Below, piece by piece: positions 47,035-55,619 of a stretch of DNA of 64,000 nt. A program made the translations under genes and the position numbers. Numbering within the stretch: position 1 is the first letter of the stretch; every line of letters begins with the position of its first letter. The DNA comes from Candidatus Microthrix subdominans. Lineage in GTDB: Bacteria > Actinomycetota > Acidimicrobiia > Acidimicrobiales > Microtrichaceae. Under the pieces are notes generated by a model. That model searched no databases. It saw only the letters and a list, made by a program, of their open reading frames with translations, and had not been told where the DNA came from. The stretch lies in contig JADJZA010000007.1 of assembly GCA_016719385.1 (NCBI GenBank), positions 62,001-126,000 on the forward strand, given 5' to 3'.

Positions 47035-49083
47035 TCAGACGTCGAGGACGGCCGGGTCGACCAGCTCGGAGTTCTCGAGCAGAAACGCCTTGCGGCGGGC
47101 GACGTCGCTGCCCATCAGCACTTCGAAGCGGTCGGCCGCACGGGTGGCCTCCATGGCGTCCTCCATCGTGAGGCGACGCAGGATCCGGTTCTCGGGATCG
47201 AGACACGTTTCGAACAGCTCGTTGACGTCCATCTCCCCCAGGCCCTTGAAGCGCACCCAGTTGAGCTTTTCGGTGTTGCGGCCGCTGGAGGCCAGCTCGG
47301 TGGTCAGAGCGTCACGTTCGGCATCGCTGAAGGTGTAGCGCACCTCGTCGCCCACCTTCACCGAGTACAGCGGTGGCTGTGCGGCGAACACCCGTCCCGC
47401 CTCCAGCAGCGGTCGCATGTAGTGGTAGAAGAGCGTCAACAGCAGGCAGCGGATGTGGCTGCCGTCGACGTCGGCATCGCAGAGGATGATGATGCGGCCG
47501 TAGCGGGCATCGTCAAGGTTGAAGTCACGGCCGAACCCAGCGCCGATGGCAGTGAACAGTGCCTGGGCCTCGGCGTTCTCCACCACCTGCTTCATGGTGG
47601 CCTTGCCGGCGTTGACCACTTTGCCGCGCAGCGGCAGCACCGCCATGTTCTCGGAGTTCCGCCCCGCCTTGGCCGGGCCGGCCGCCGAGTCGCCCTCGAC
47701 GATCAACAGCTCGGCGTCCATCCCGTGGGTGCGGCAATCGGCCAACTTGTCGGGCATGCCGGTTGCGCCGAGCTTGGCGGCTTTGCGCCGAGCGTCGAGC
47801 GTCTGTCGCGCGGCTACCCGGTTGATCACCGCTTGGGCCAGCTTCTCGCGCACCGCCGAGATGTGGCTCTTGGCGCCGCCGCCGTCGAACCAGGTCACCA
47901 TGCCGTCCTTGGTGATCTCGTAGGCGATCGATTGCACGCCAGGCGTGCCCAGCTCGCCCTTGGTCTGGCCGCGAAACTGGGGCTCGGGCAGCGTCACCTT
48001 GAGGGCGGCCACCAGGCCCTCCTGCACGTCGCCCTTCTCGGCGCGGCCCTTGCCCTTCTTCTCGAGCGCCGCCAGCTTGCGCAGGCCGGGCAGCAGCGTG
48101 TCGTTGACCGCTTTGGTCAGCGCCCGTTCGAACCCAGCGACGTGGGTGCCGCCCTCGGCGGTGGGGATGGTGTTGACGAAGCTGACGACGCGGGTGTCGT
48201 AGCCCTTGACCCAGCGAAGCGCGAGGTCGACCTCGCAGGTGCGTTCGGTCTCGGTCAGCTTGCCGTCGACGGGGACCTTCTCGGTGAAGGTGCCCTCGCC
48301 GCGGATGGTGATCACCTCGCACAGCGGATCGCCGATCGACAGGTAGTCGACAAAGTCGGCCAGCCCGCCCTTGGCCGAGAACTCCTCGGGTTCGGGTGGG
48401 TTGGTGCCGCGCTTGTCGGTCAGGCGCACCTTGAGGGTGGGGACCAGGAAGCACACCTCGGCCACGTGGTCGCGCACCCGTTCGTGGTCGATGCGAGCAT
48501 CCGGGTCGAAGATGTCGGTGTCCGGCCAGAACCGCACCCGCGTGCCGGTACGTCGGGCCGGGATCTTCTTGACCTTCTCCAGCGTGGACGAGGGGGTGAA
48601 GCCGCCGCGTGGCCCGATATGGCCCGGGCGTCGCTCGACGAAGGCCAGACGCCAGGTGGCGCCGTCGAGGTCGACCTCGACGACCAGTTTCGTCGCCAGT
48701 GCGTTGACCACCGATGCGCCCACCCCGTGCAGCCCGCCCGAGGATCCGTAGGCGCCGGAGCCAAACTTGCCGCCGGCGTGCAACTCGGTAAACACGACCT
48801 CAACGGCAGTGCGGCCGTCGGCCTTCTGGCCGGTGGGGATGCCCCGCCCGTTGTCGGACACCTCGACCGAGCCATCCCGATGCAGGGTGACCTCGATCAG
48901 GTTGGCGTGTCCGGCGGCGGCCTCGTCGACCGCGTTGTCGATCAGCTCCCACACCAGGTGGTGCAGGCCGGACGATCCGGTTCCCCCGATGTACATGCCC
49001 GGGCGCTTGCGGACCGCTTCGAGGCCCTCAAGCACCTCGATGTGAGAAGCGTCGTAACCGGATTGGGTGGTGTCGTCGGCCAT
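47035..49083 (-). CDS. parE: Type IIA DNA topoisomerase subunit B (ParE/GyrB-like)
   Basis: 682 residues, the length of ParE. GHKL ATPase motifs are HLVWELIDNAVDEAAAGHAN, VSDNGRGIPTG and SGGLHGVGASVVNAL; the transducer lysine loop includes QTKGELGTPG; the TOPRIM domain has LIVEGDSAAGPAKAGR and LCDADVDGSHI; the C-terminus keeps RFKGLGEMDVNELFETCLDP. The subunit hydrolyses ATP to pass one duplex through another. The start ATG gives the usual N-terminus (YDASHIEVLEGLEAVRKRPG); a longer in-frame reading is rejected. The partner subunit gene lies 2.7 kb upstream on the same strand, so the pair is topoisomerase IV-like rather than the oriC gyrase pair. Confidence 0.88.
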   Translation of the reverse strand: MADDTTQSGYDASHIEVLEGLEAVRKRPGMYIGGTGSSGLHHLVWELIDNAVDEAAAGHANLIEVTLHRDGSVEVSDNGRGIPTGQKADGRTAVEVVFTELHAGGKFGSGAYGSSGGLHGVGASVVNALATKLVVEVDLDGATWRLAFVERRPGHIGPRGGFTPSSTLEKVKKIPARRTGTRVRFWPDTDIFDPDARIDHERVRDHVAEVCFLVPTLKVRLTDKRGTNPPEPEEFSAKGGLADFVDYLSIGDPLCEVITIRGEGTFTEKVPVDGKLTETERTCEVDLALRWVKGYDTRVVSFVNTIPTAEGGTHVAGFERALTKAVNDTLLPGLRKLAALEKKGKGRAEKGDVQEGLVAALKVTLPEPQFRGQTKGELGTPGVQSIAYEITKDGMVTWFDGGGAKSHISAVREKLAQAVINRVAARQTLDARRKAAKLGATGMPDKLADCRTHGMDAELLIVEGDSAAGPAKAGRNSENMAVLPLRGKVVNAGKATMKQVVENAEAQALFTAIGAGFGRDFNLDDARYGRIIILCDADVDGSHIRCLLLTLFYHYMRPLLEAGRVFAAQPPLYSVKVGDEVRYTFSDAERDALTTELASSGRNTEKLNWVRFKGLGEMDVNELFETCLDPENRILRRLTMEDAMEATRAADRFEVLMGSDVARRKAFLLENSELVDPAVLDV

Positions 49084-49180
49084 CGGGGGCGAGGGTCTCC
49101 TGGGCGTGATGAGGGTGCGGTCGGGGCGAGATCGGCCCGGAGCTGGGCGCAGGCCGACGAACGGGTGTTCGTCGACGAGG

Positions 49181-50098
49181 CTACTCGCTTCGTTGGCGCT
49201 CAAGTCCCATCGGGTTGGGAAACGGCACCTCGCCGGAGCGCTGGATTGCGTCGGCCAGGGGCCCCAATGCCTGCTCCAGCCGGTCGAGATCGGCCGGGTC
49301 CCGGTGGGCAAAGGCTCCCCAGGCGGCCCGATCGGTGGCGGCCTCCACCCGCAGCAAGGTGTCCTGCCCCAACATCGTGGCCTGACCATTCTCATCGAGC
49401 AGTTCCATGCCGGCCAGGACAAGGATTTCGCGTTGCCACTCCTCGGGTTCCCAGGCCCGGGCGCTGCGGAGGGTCTCGGCGGGGATACGACCCACGCCTA
49501 CCTGTAACAGGTTGGCCTGAATCCCGGTGAGCCCCTCGGTGACATACGCAGCGATGTGCCCGTCGCCCCGGTGCTCGCGCAGCAGGGTGGCTCCGCGCCA
49601 CAGGTCCTCGATCGGCTCGCCCGTCCGATCGACGGTCAGGTTGGCGGCGAAGAGCCCGCGCCCGTCGACGGGTGCACCCTCGCCCAGGTCTGAGAGCTGA
49701 TCGGCGAGCCATTCCAACGTTGAATCGTCGATCCCGGGCCCGCTGCCGTCCGTCGACCAGATGCGACGAAGAGCGGCGGCCGAGCCGGAGCGGCGCGCTG
49801 CCAACATCGCTTCCGGCGAAGTGAGGTTCCAGGCCTCGGGCAGGGCCCGGCCAATGCGTCGGGGGTGGAAGTTGGCGAACAGAGCGACCACCGGAGCGGC
49901 CGTCACCGTGCCCAGCGGAGCAGCCCGGCTGGCGACGTAACCCATCCAGAAGCCTTTGGTGCCCGCTTCGGCGTACGCAGCCAGTGGCTCGGGGGAGAAA
50001 TAGGCCACGGCATGGATCGGTTCCAGCAGGTGCCACAAGCGCCGGGCGCGTTCGCGATCGGTGGGATAAAGCCGATCCTGGCGGGATGCGCTGGCCAC
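49181..50098 (-). CDS. SCO6745-like conserved actinobacterial protein
   Basis: 305 residues, soluble. RARRLWHLLEPIHAVAYFSP, GTKGFWMGYVASRAAPLGTV and VVALFANFHPRRIGRALPEA follow the pattern of the SCO6745 family, whose function is unknown; the C-terminal part looks like a winged helix (LLREHRGDGHIAAYVTEGLT). Assignment is from memory of the family pattern. The GTG start is six bases after a TAAAGT box on the minus strand. It lies between parE and the divergent asparaginase gene, without an evident link to either. Confidence 0.6.
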   Translation of the reverse strand: MASASRQDRLYPTDRERARRLWHLLEPIHAVAYFSPEPLAAYAEAGTKGFWMGYVASRAAPLGTVTAAPVVALFANFHPRRIGRALPEAWNLTSPEAMLAARRSGSAAALRRIWSTDGSGPGIDDSTLEWLADQLSDLGEGAPVDGRGLFAANLTVDRTGEPIEDLWRGATLLREHRGDGHIAAYVTEGLTGIQANLLQVGVGRIPAETLRSARAWEPEEWQREILVLAGMELLDENGQATMLGQDTLLRVEAATDRAAWGAFAHRDPADLDRLEQALGPLADAIQRSGEVPFPNPMGLERQRSE

Positions 50099-50104
50099 GC
50101 AAGC

Positions 50105-50110
50105 ACTTTA
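50105..50110 (-). promoter_or_regulatory. -10 box of the SCO6745-like gene
   Basis: TAAAGT on the minus strand, six bases before the GTG start. Confidence 0.5.
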
Positions 50111-50340
50111 CGACCCCGACGCTTTCGTGCGTCGCGTGCCCACGTTGCGCTTCGTCGGCGACGCACACAGTGAGCAACTGCGTCGGTCGTGACGTTGGTG
50201 CAGCGTCGACGCAATCGTGAGCAGTTGGAGGTCTGCGGGGTCGTCGCGTGCCATCGCAGCCGTGAGCCTTGTCGGGTGCCGCGTCGGCCCGGTCCGGGCC
50301 GCCTTGCCGAGCGACCACGGCAGTGCCAATTGACCATGAG

Positions 50341-50346
50341 TAGCGT
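50341..50346 (+). promoter_or_regulatory. -10 box of the asparaginase gene
   Basis: TAGCGT seven bases before the in-frame GTG at 50354; the in-frame ATG at 50336 would lie upstream of the transcription start. Confidence 0.4.
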
Positions 50347-50353
50347 CACGGTG

Positions 50354-51433
50354 GTGATGGAACTGACGTGGTGCCGTGGGGTGTACCCCGATTCAGCCAA
50401 CCGGATGGTCGTGGCGGTTACCCGGCCGGACGGTTCGGTGCTGCCGGACCCACGCTGCGATCCCGATCGTCGGGCGTTCGTGCGTTCGGCGGCCAAGCCC
50501 GCCCAGGCGGTGGGGCCGGTGCTCGACGGCACGCTCGAACGCTTCGGCCTCGACGAACGTCATTTGGCCGTCGCCTGCGGTTCGCACAACGGCAGCGAGG
50601 TGCACACCTCCTTGGTCGTCGAGATCCTCGATGCCGCATCGGTACCCCACGATGCCCTGACCCCGGGCGACGACGGCCAGGGCGGGCCCTTACAACACCA
50701 GTGCTCCGGCAACCATGCCCTGGTGCTGGCCTGGTGCGCCGCAAACGGTTGGCCGGTCGACGGCTACCTCCAGTCCGACCATCCGGCGCAGGCGACGATG
50801 GACCGATGGGTGACCTGGTGGCTGGGGGTTGAGCCTGAGCGAGCGCCCGACGGGTGCGGCATGGTGGCCTACCGGGTCGCGCTCGCTGATTCTGCCCGTG
50901 CCTTCGGACGTTTGGCTCGTGCCGCCGCGGAAACCGTCGACGACGTGCGGGCGACGTTTGTGCTGCCTTCTGAACACACGACCACTCGGTCGGATAGGGC
51001 GGAGCCTTCCAGCAGCACCGGTCGGGGGGGAGCTCACCGCTCTTCTGTAGTGGGCGACGAGGCCGAAGCGTTGGTGGCCCTGGGGCGCTGCGGAGCGGCG
51101 ATGGCGGCGCACCCTGAGTTGGTGCGCTGGCCAGGACAGCTGGATACCGAACTGATGTTGGCCGCTGGTGACGAAGGCCTCGTTGCCAAATGCGGCGCCG
51201 AGGGTTTCTGGGCCTGCGGCACCGCTGGCGGTTGGGGCCTGGCGCTGCGGGTCCTCGATGGCGCTGTCCGGGCCTGGCCTCCGGCCGGCATGTGGGCGGT
51301 TCGAACTCTCTTAGCCGACGTTCTGGATTCGGACCTGGCCACGCCGGCCCTCGATGCGATCGCCGATCCACCAGTGCTCGACGGCAAGGGCGCAACCGTC
51401 GGTGGCCTGGCGGTCACCGACGCCCAGAGGTGA
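50354..51433 (+). CDS. Asparaginase (thermolabile/AspII-type, PF06089)
   Basis: About 359 residues. This family, unrelated to the classical bacterial asparaginases and resembling beta-lactamase-like serine hydrolases, includes Rhizobium etli AnsA. RAFVRSAAKPAQAVG carries the S-x-x-K-like motif, VACGSHNGSEVHTSLVVEIL and LQHQCSGNHALVLAWCAANG are family-specific, and GMVAYRVALADSARAFGRLA follows. A 40-residue hydrophilic stretch around residues 210-245 is extra. Start choice is uncertain: GTG at 50354 fits the -10 spacing, ATG at 50357 or 50336 are alternatives. It stands alone and ends before a hairpin. Confidence 0.8.
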   Translation: MMELTWCRGVYPDSANRMVVAVTRPDGSVLPDPRCDPDRRAFVRSAAKPAQAVGPVLDGTLERFGLDERHLAVACGSHNGSEVHTSLVVEILDAASVPHDALTPGDDGQGGPLQHQCSGNHALVLAWCAANGWPVDGYLQSDHPAQATMDRWVTWWLGVEPERAPDGCGMVAYRVALADSARAFGRLARAAAETVDDVRATFVLPSEHTTTRSDRAEPSSSTGRGGAHRSSVVGDEAEALVALGRCGAAMAAHPELVRWPGQLDTELMLAAGDEGLVAKCGAEGFWACGTAGGWGLALRVLDGAVRAWPPAGMWAVRTLLADVLDSDLATPALDAIADPPVLDGKGATVGGLAVTDAQR

Positions 51434-51534
51434 CTGGGCTGCGGACACCCTCTTCAAGTGGGGGTGGGGCCCGTGCACGATGGCGCATGCTGCCCGCAGC
51501 CTGTTCGTCCGCATCGCGCCCTGCGAAAGTCTGA

Positions 51535-51573
51535 CCGCCGACCTTTGCATGAGGGCCATGCATAAGTCGGCGG
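51535..51573. terminator. Hairpin after the asparaginase gene
   Basis: CCGCCGAC pairs with GTCGGCGG, and after a 3x3 internal loop TGCAT pairs with ATGCA around a seven-base loop. No T-run follows. It lies 100 bases past the asparaginase stop and may stop transcription from both convergent genes. Confidence 0.5.
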
Positions 51574-51647
51574 GGTGCCTCTTGCATGCCGGTCCCAGGG
51601 TCGTCCGGGCCGGCTGACTCGTCGACGCCGATGGGCCGATGGGTGCA

Positions 51648-51684
51648 GTGGTGCCCATCCGTGGTGCCCATCCGTGGTGCCCAT
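51648..51684. repeat. 13-bp tandem repeat
   Basis: GTGGTGCCCATCC occurs twice in tandem and a third time without its last two bases. Confidence 0.85.
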
Positions 51685-51746
51685 GAGTAGCCATGTGCCG
51701 GGGCCAGCGGCAGGTTGATGGCCTCCGGCCTGTGCCGACAAGCATT

Positions 51747-51826
51747 GGGGATGGCCAAGCATCAGCGGCGAGGGCCACCTACCAGCGGGGATGGCCGACC
51801 ATCAGCGGCCTGGGCCACCTACCAGC
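51747..51826. repeat. 40-bp tandem duplication at the parC 3' end
   Basis: Two 40-base copies beginning GGGGATGGCC and ending CCACCTACCAGC differ at four positions. The second copy contains the stop codon of parC (51819-51821); the first lies just beyond it. Confidence 0.85.
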
Positions 51827-54269
51827 GGCCTGTGCCGATTCCCAACCAGCGTCGGGTGGTCGCATGGCTGATCAGGTCGCGTCCGGTGATCTCCAGCGTG
51901 AGCGGTTCGGGGCTTGTGTCCGGACGGGAGGGGTTCTCTTCCTGGCCGACGACGACCAGGCGTCCGTTCTCGGGGCCCACCCAGGCCCAATCCAGGCGCT
52001 TCTCGCCGCGGAACTTGGTGAGGCGCACCCCGCCGGTGGCCCGGCCCTTGGCCGGGAGTGCGGCGACGTCGGTGGCCTTGGCGGTTTGGGCGTCGGTCAC
52101 GCTGATCACCACCGCTCCTGGCACGACCGGACCTGCACCGACCACGGTCGCCCCGGAGGTCAGCTTCATGCCGGCCACCCCGCCGGCGGTCCGGCCCTGA
52201 ATCGCAATGTTGGCAGCCGAGGTGCGCAGCGCCTGCGCATCGGAGGCCACGATGACGACGTCGGTATCGTCGTCGGCCTCGAAGGCGTCCACCAGGGAGT
52301 CGCCGTCCTTGAGCTTCATCGCCGGCTGTCCCGGGCGGGTCCCGACCAGCTCCTCGATGGTGATCCGCTTGGCTTGGCCACGGGCGCTCACCAGCAGCAG
52401 GGGTGCCGAGGCCCCGCCGAGATGGTCCCCTCGAGCGGGAGCGACGAGCCGCAACAGCACCTCCCCGCGCTCCAGGCCGAAGGCGTCGCCGACCGAGCTA
52501 CCCCGTGACCTTCCGGCGACCGCATCGATCTCGGCGACGCTGGCCGAAACGGCTCGGCCGCCCGACGTGATCCCCCACACCGTCGCCTGGGTGGACGCGG
52601 TGACCCGATCGATCAGCACGTCGTGGCGGCCGAATGACGCCGCCTTGGGTCCGCCGACCGGCTCTACTCCCACCACGCCGGAACTGGACAATGCGACAAC
52701 ACAGGGTTCATCGGTGGCGGGCTCGTCGGAAGCGGCCGCCTCGACGGCGGTGACGTCGCTGAGCGCCTCGGGTGACACGATGCGGGTACGTCGATCCCGC
52801 CCGAAGGCGTCGACCAGCTCGCGCAGCTCCTTGAGCACCAGGGTGCGGCGGCGTTGCTCGGAACTCAGAATCAGCTCGAAGTCGGCGATCGCCTCTCGCA
52901 GCTCGGCGATCTCACCCTCCAGCTCCAGGCGGGCCAGCGCGGTCAGCCGGCGAAGCGGCATCTCAAGGATGTCGGTGGCCTGGATCTCCGACAGCGACAG
53001 CTCGGCCATCAGGCGCTCCCGCGCCTCGGGGGTGTCGTGGGAGGACCGGATGATCGACACGACCAGGTCGATCGCATCGAGGGCGATCATGCGCCCTTCG
53101 AGCAGGTGCAGCTTGGACTGGGCCCGGGCCAAGCGGTGCTCGGTGCGTCGAAAGATCACTTCGAGGCGGTGGTCGATGTAGTGCTGGGCCAGGCGGGCGA
53201 CGCCCATCGTGGTGGGGACGCCGTTGACCAGCACCACGTTGTTGATGCCGAAGCTCTCCTCCAGCGGGGTCTGGCGGTACAGCTCGGTGAGCACCGCCTT
53301 CGGATTGACCCCGGCCTTGCACTCGAAGACCAGCCGCAGGCCCGACGTGCGGTCCGACAGGTTCTTCACGTCGGAGATGCCGCTGATCTTGCCGTCCCGG
53401 ATGAGGTCCTGGGTGCGGGTCAGCACCCGTTCGGGTCCCACCTGGTAGGGCAGCTCGGTGACCACGATGCCTTGGCGGTTCTTGGTCACCTTGGTGATCT
53501 CGGCGGTGGCCCGGATGCGGAACGTACCTCGCCCGGTGGCATAGGCCTCGGCCAAACCGTCGTCGACGACGATGCCCCCCGAGGGGAAGTCGGGCCCTGG
53601 GAGCACCGCCATGATCTCCTCGATCGTCGGCTGGGGTCGGCGCTTGGTCATCACCAGCTCGACCAGATCGGCAACCTCGCGCAGGTTGTGGCTGGCCATA
53701 TTGGTCGCCATGCCGACCGCAATCCCGCTGGTGCCGTTGACCAACAGGTTGGGTAGGCGGCCGGGGAGCACCACCGGCTCGTCGCGCTGACCGTCAAAGG
53801 TGGGCCGAAACTCGACGGTGTCCTCGTCGAGCTCGGCCAGCATCTCCTGCGCAGCTGGCGTCAGCCGACACTCGGTGTAGCGGTAGGCGGCCGGCGGGTC
53901 GTCGAGGCTGCCGAAGTTGCCGTGCGGGTCGATCAGGGTGACGACCCGGGAGAAGTCTTGTCCCATGCGGGTGAGAGCGTCGTAGATCGCTCCGTCGCCG
54001 TGGGGGTGGTACTTGCCCATCGTTTCGCCGACCACGCCGGCGCACTTGCGGTGCGGCCGGTCGGGGCGCAGCCCCATGTCCTCCATCGCGTAGAGGATGC
54101 GGCGCTGAACCGGCTTGAGGCCGTCCCGCACGTCGGGGATGGCCCGAGAGGTGATCACCGACAGTGAGTAGGCCAGGAACGACTCCGACATCTCCTCGGC
54201 GACGGGTACGTCGAGAACGCGCGCTGCGAACGTCGGGGGCTCGGTGAACAGTTCGCCCTGATCGGACAC
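51819..54269 (-). CDS. parC: Type IIA DNA topoisomerase subunit A (ParC/GyrA-like)
   Basis: 816 residues. SFLAYSLSVITSRAIPDVRD and GLKPVQRRILYAMEDMGLRP open the winged-helix domain; the catalytic tyrosine is Tyr131 in AAYRYTECRLTP; VNGTSGIAVGMATNMASHNL and GRGTFRIRATAEI follow. The C-terminal beta-pinwheel (from about residue 520) lacks the Q-R-R-G-G-K-G GyrA box, so decatenation (topoisomerase IV-like) is more likely than supercoiling. In the quinolone region HPHGDGAIYDAL, Gly93 replaces the drug-contact serine while Asp97 is kept. GTG start with GGAGGT five bases upstream. It should pair with the ParE-like protein. Confidence 0.88.
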   Translation of the reverse strand: MSDQGELFTEPPTFAARVLDVPVAEEMSESFLAYSLSVITSRAIPDVRDGLKPVQRRILYAMEDMGLRPDRPHRKCAGVVGETMGKYHPHGDGAIYDALTRMGQDFSRVVTLIDPHGNFGSLDDPPAAYRYTECRLTPAAQEMLAELDEDTVEFRPTFDGQRDEPVVLPGRLPNLLVNGTSGIAVGMATNMASHNLREVADLVELVMTKRRPQPTIEEIMAVLPGPDFPSGGIVVDDGLAEAYATGRGTFRIRATAEITKVTKNRQGIVVTELPYQVGPERVLTRTQDLIRDGKISGISDVKNLSDRTSGLRLVFECKAGVNPKAVLTELYRQTPLEESFGINNVVLVNGVPTTMGVARLAQHYIDHRLEVIFRRTEHRLARAQSKLHLLEGRMIALDAIDLVVSIIRSSHDTPEARERLMAELSLSEIQATDILEMPLRRLTALARLELEGEIAELREAIADFELILSSEQRRRTLVLKELRELVDAFGRDRRTRIVSPEALSDVTAVEAAASDEPATDEPCVVALSSSGVVGVEPVGGPKAASFGRHDVLIDRVTASTQATVWGITSGGRAVSASVAEIDAVAGRSRGSSVGDAFGLERGEVLLRLVAPARGDHLGGASAPLLLVSARGQAKRITIEELVGTRPGQPAMKLKDGDSLVDAFEADDDTDVVIVASDAQALRTSAANIAIQGRTAGGVAGMKLTSGATVVGAGPVVPGAVVISVTDAQTAKATDVAALPAKGRATGGVRLTKFRGEKRLDWAWVGPENGRLVVVGQEENPSRPDTSPEPLTLEITGRDLISHATTRRWLGIGTGRW

Positions 54270-54359
54270 GGGTGACCTCCGGGGGTGGTGGCAGGCAGAA
54301 CGGGTGTTCGTCAGCTTAGGGGCCGTCTGGTTGGGCCACCGTGAGGCCGCTACCCCCCA

Positions 54360-54414
54360 GGGGGGGGGGGGCCCCCGGGGGGGGTGGGGGGGGGGGGGGG
54401 GGACCCCCGGGGCT
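54360..54414. other. Homopolymer G/C tract, suspected assembly artefact
   Basis: Runs of 12, 8 and 17 G, split by CCCCC, T and ACCCCC, between the parC start and the end of the LLM oxidoreductase gene. Such lengths are not seen in the rest of the window apart from two other sites; real slipped-strand tracts or polyG base-calling errors are both possible. Confidence 0.6.
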
Positions 54415-54450
54415 CACCCTCCAGCGTGGCGATTATCCGATGGCGTCGGG

Positions 54451-55485
54451 CTAGCCGCCCAGCACCAACTCGGCGGCGGTGCGGAGCCCGTCGACGTCGG
54501 ACGCGTGGATCATCAGCGTGGTCACCGGCGAATCCCGCCAGACCGTCAGCCGCTCCCGGATGCGCTCCGGCGGACCGACCAAGGCGATCTCGTCGGCGAA
54601 CGAGGCGGGAACAGTGTCGATCGCTCCGGCCTGATCGCCGGCGAGAAACAACCGCTGGATCTCCAGGGCGGCATCGCCCAGGCCCATTCGGGCCGCCAGT
54701 TTGGTGTGGTAGTTCTGCCCCTCTGCACCCATGCCACCGATGTAGAAGGCGAGCATCATTTGGATGCCGGCCAGGCCATCGGCGATCTCGGCCTCGCTCG
54801 GCCCGGTGACGACGAACGGGCAGATCACCGATACCTGGAAGTCGACGGCGGCCCCGGCCAACTGATCGGCGTACACGTCCTGGCGCCACGGCGAGTAGTA
54901 CAGCGGAAACCAACCGTCGGCGATCTCTGCGGTTTGTGTGACGTTCTTCGGACCCTCGGCGCCGATGAAGATCGGGATCCGTCGGCGCAGCGGGTGGGTG
55001 ATCGGCTTGAGGGCCTTGCCCAACCCGACCGAGCCGGGTCCGGTGTAGGGATGCTGATAGTGCTCCCCCTGAAAGTCGACCTTCTCCTCCCGGGCGATCA
55101 CGCGCCGGATGATCTCGACGTACTCCCTGGTGCGGGCGAGCGGCTTGTTCGACGGCTGGCCGTACCAGCCCTCGACGACCTGGGGGCCCGAGACGCCGAG
55201 GCCGAGGTTGAAACGACCGTTGGACAGGTGGTCGATCGTCAACGCGTGCATGGCGGTGGCGGTAGGGGTGCGGGCGGCCAGCTGGGCGACGGCGGTACCC
55301 AGCTGGATCTTCTCGGTGACCGCTGCCAGATAGGCGAGGGGGCTGAAGGCATCTGAGCCCCACGATTCGGAGGTCCACACGGACGCGAAGCCGAGTCGCT
55401 CCGCCTCCTGGGTCAGCTCCACCAGATTGGGTGGCGGCAGCTGGCCCCAGTAGCCCCACATCAATCCCAGGTCCAGGTCGCCCAC
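54451..55485 (-). CDS. LLM-class (luciferase-like) F420-dependent oxidoreductase
   Basis: 344 residues, TIM barrel. GLMWGYWGQLPPPNLVELTQ, AERLGFASVWTSESWGSDAF and the strand LGTAVAQLAARTPTATAMHA match the luciferase-like family; DHLSNGRFNLGLGVSGPQVV is the conserved F420/FMN phosphate region of the actinobacterial members, and PIFIGAEGPKNVTQTAEIAD completes the pattern. F420 is likely because of the family branch, but FMN cannot be excluded. The GTG start has a purine-rich GAGGGGG upstream. Substrate unknown. Its end is close to the anomalous G tract. Confidence 0.85.
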   Translation of the reverse strand: MGDLDLGLMWGYWGQLPPPNLVELTQEAERLGFASVWTSESWGSDAFSPLAYLAAVTEKIQLGTAVAQLAARTPTATAMHALTIDHLSNGRFNLGLGVSGPQVVEGWYGQPSNKPLARTREYVEIIRRVIAREEKVDFQGEHYQHPYTGPGSVGLGKALKPITHPLRRRIPIFIGAEGPKNVTQTAEIADGWFPLYYSPWRQDVYADQLAGAAVDFQVSVICPFVVTGPSEAEIADGLAGIQMMLAFYIGGMGAEGQNYHTKLAARMGLGDAALEIQRLFLAGDQAGAIDTVPASFADEIALVGPPERIRERLTVWRDSPVTTLMIHASDVDGLRTAAELVLGG

Positions 55486-55619
55486 GTCTCGTCCCCCTCA
55501 TCGGCCCCTCCGCGTGAGGGGTGCAGAGTCACAGTCTCTCACTCACGTCGAGCGTCAAACACGACGGTGGGGGAGCGGGTGGTTGTGCCCGCCGGGGCCG
55601 CTCGGGTCTTCCAGCCTGG

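Larger units (their letters stand above)
51434..51818. other. 385-base intergenic region with hairpin and tandem repeats
   Basis: No convincing gene is seen between the convergent asparaginase and parC genes. It contains the hairpin at 51535-51573, a 13-bp tandem repeat at 51648-51684 and most of a 40-bp duplication at 51747-51826. Confidence 0.7.

Noticed and set aside
47026..49530. An 834-codon plus-strand frame opposite parE
   Set aside because: Antisense shadow; the minus strand carries complete GHKL and TOPRIM motifs.
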